A stretch of 64,000 nucleotides of DNA, from the NCBI GenBank assembly GCA_026710795.1, contig JAPOQK010000032.1, positions 94,330-158,329 of the forward strand, written 5' to 3'. Shown piece after piece: positions 63,937-64,000 of the stretch; position 1 is the first letter of the stretch; every line of letters begins with the position of its first letter. The position numbers were made by a program, and so were the translations under genes. The DNA is from Candidatus Poribacteria bacterium. GTDB taxonomy: Bacteria > Poribacteria > WGA-4E > WGA-3G. The notes beneath the pieces were generated by a model, which was not told the DNA's origin, made no database searches, and worked only from the letters and a program-made list of their open reading frames with translations.

Positions 63937-64000
63937 ATGAACAAATATGATGAAATCAAGGATGATCCGGGTAAGTTCCAAAAACTAACGGGTTTTACGA
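63937..64000 (+). CDS. Partial ORF, transposase-like N-terminus (cut by the window edge)
   Basis: ATG follows TTGGAG with normal spacing. The 21 visible residues, MNKYDEIKDDPGKFQKLTGF plus one more, resemble the N-terminal Y-x-K-x4-P-x2-F-x2-LTG pattern of some IS4/IS5-type transposases. Only this fragment is visible, so the assignment is tentative and no terminal repeat could be confirmed. Confidence 0.45.
   Translation, partial: MNKYDEIKDDPGKFQKLTGFT

Noticed and set aside
1..64000. CRISPR arrays, prophage, rRNA operons
   Set aside because: No regularly spaced repeats, phage structural genes or rRNA sequence were seen.

Overview
The window is AT-rich bacterial chromosome with no rRNA, no CRISPR and no phage. 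A secreted LamG protein, two phytanoyl-CoA dioxygenase-like oxygenases, a sulfatase, a DUF1080 protein, many beta-propeller proteins and an ECF sigma factor fused to a propeller together suggest Candidatus Poribacteria or a similar uncultured lineage. This is an inference from gene style only; no marker phylogeny was possible. Both outer-membrane features (TonB-dependent receptor, lipoproteins) and meso-diaminopimelate/lysine genes (dapB, dapL) indicate a diderm.

Layout. 1-9 kb (+): larB (cut at the left edge), a LarA-family racemase, a ClpX-like unfoldase with a duplicated C-terminal subdomain, a HemQ-type heme protein, and an ABC-2 permease/GldG/DUF4340 operon. 9-20 kb: a GT2 glycosyltransferase, msrB, a radical SAM/SPASM enzyme, a TIM-barrel epimerase, an antitoxin-like gene broken by a stop codon, a D12 adenine methylase, a KDG-kinase-like PfkB kinase, malate synthase G, an amidohydrolase and a LamG protein. 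20-24 kb: an oxygenase, a 1.25 kb gene-free stretch with palindromic repeats and an isolated consensus promoter, then a GHMP kinase fused to a GalU-type uridylyltransferase.

24-33 kb (-): a five-gene run dapB, an Asp-box (YCF48-like) lipoprotein, a PhyH oxygenase, dapL and a propeller/Y_Y_Y/SpoIIE phosphatase receptor. 33-40 kb (-): lepA, two tandem signal peptidases I, selB, a selenocysteine tRNA and lipA. The organism therefore decodes UGA as selenocysteine, although I found no selenoprotein in the window. 40-46 kb: an M24-like protein with altered metal ligands, a DUF1080 protein, a phosphonoacetate-hydrolase-like enzyme, a sulfatase and mobA. 45.8-48.6 kb: the sigma factor/propeller fusion.

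48.7-57 kb (-): a metal (probably zinc) homeostasis region. A G+C-richer operon, MerC-like protein, ZnuA/TroA-type binding lipoprotein, small protein, CobW GTPase and WD40 protein, sits beside a TonB receptor, a His/Glu-rich lipoprotein and a small His-rich protein. A second MerC-like gene lies on the other side, and both MerC-like genes share an upstream inverted repeat. 57-64 kb (-): cstA, xylA, thrC, scpB, scpA and an M50 site-2 protease, then the first codons of a transposase-like ORF at the right edge.
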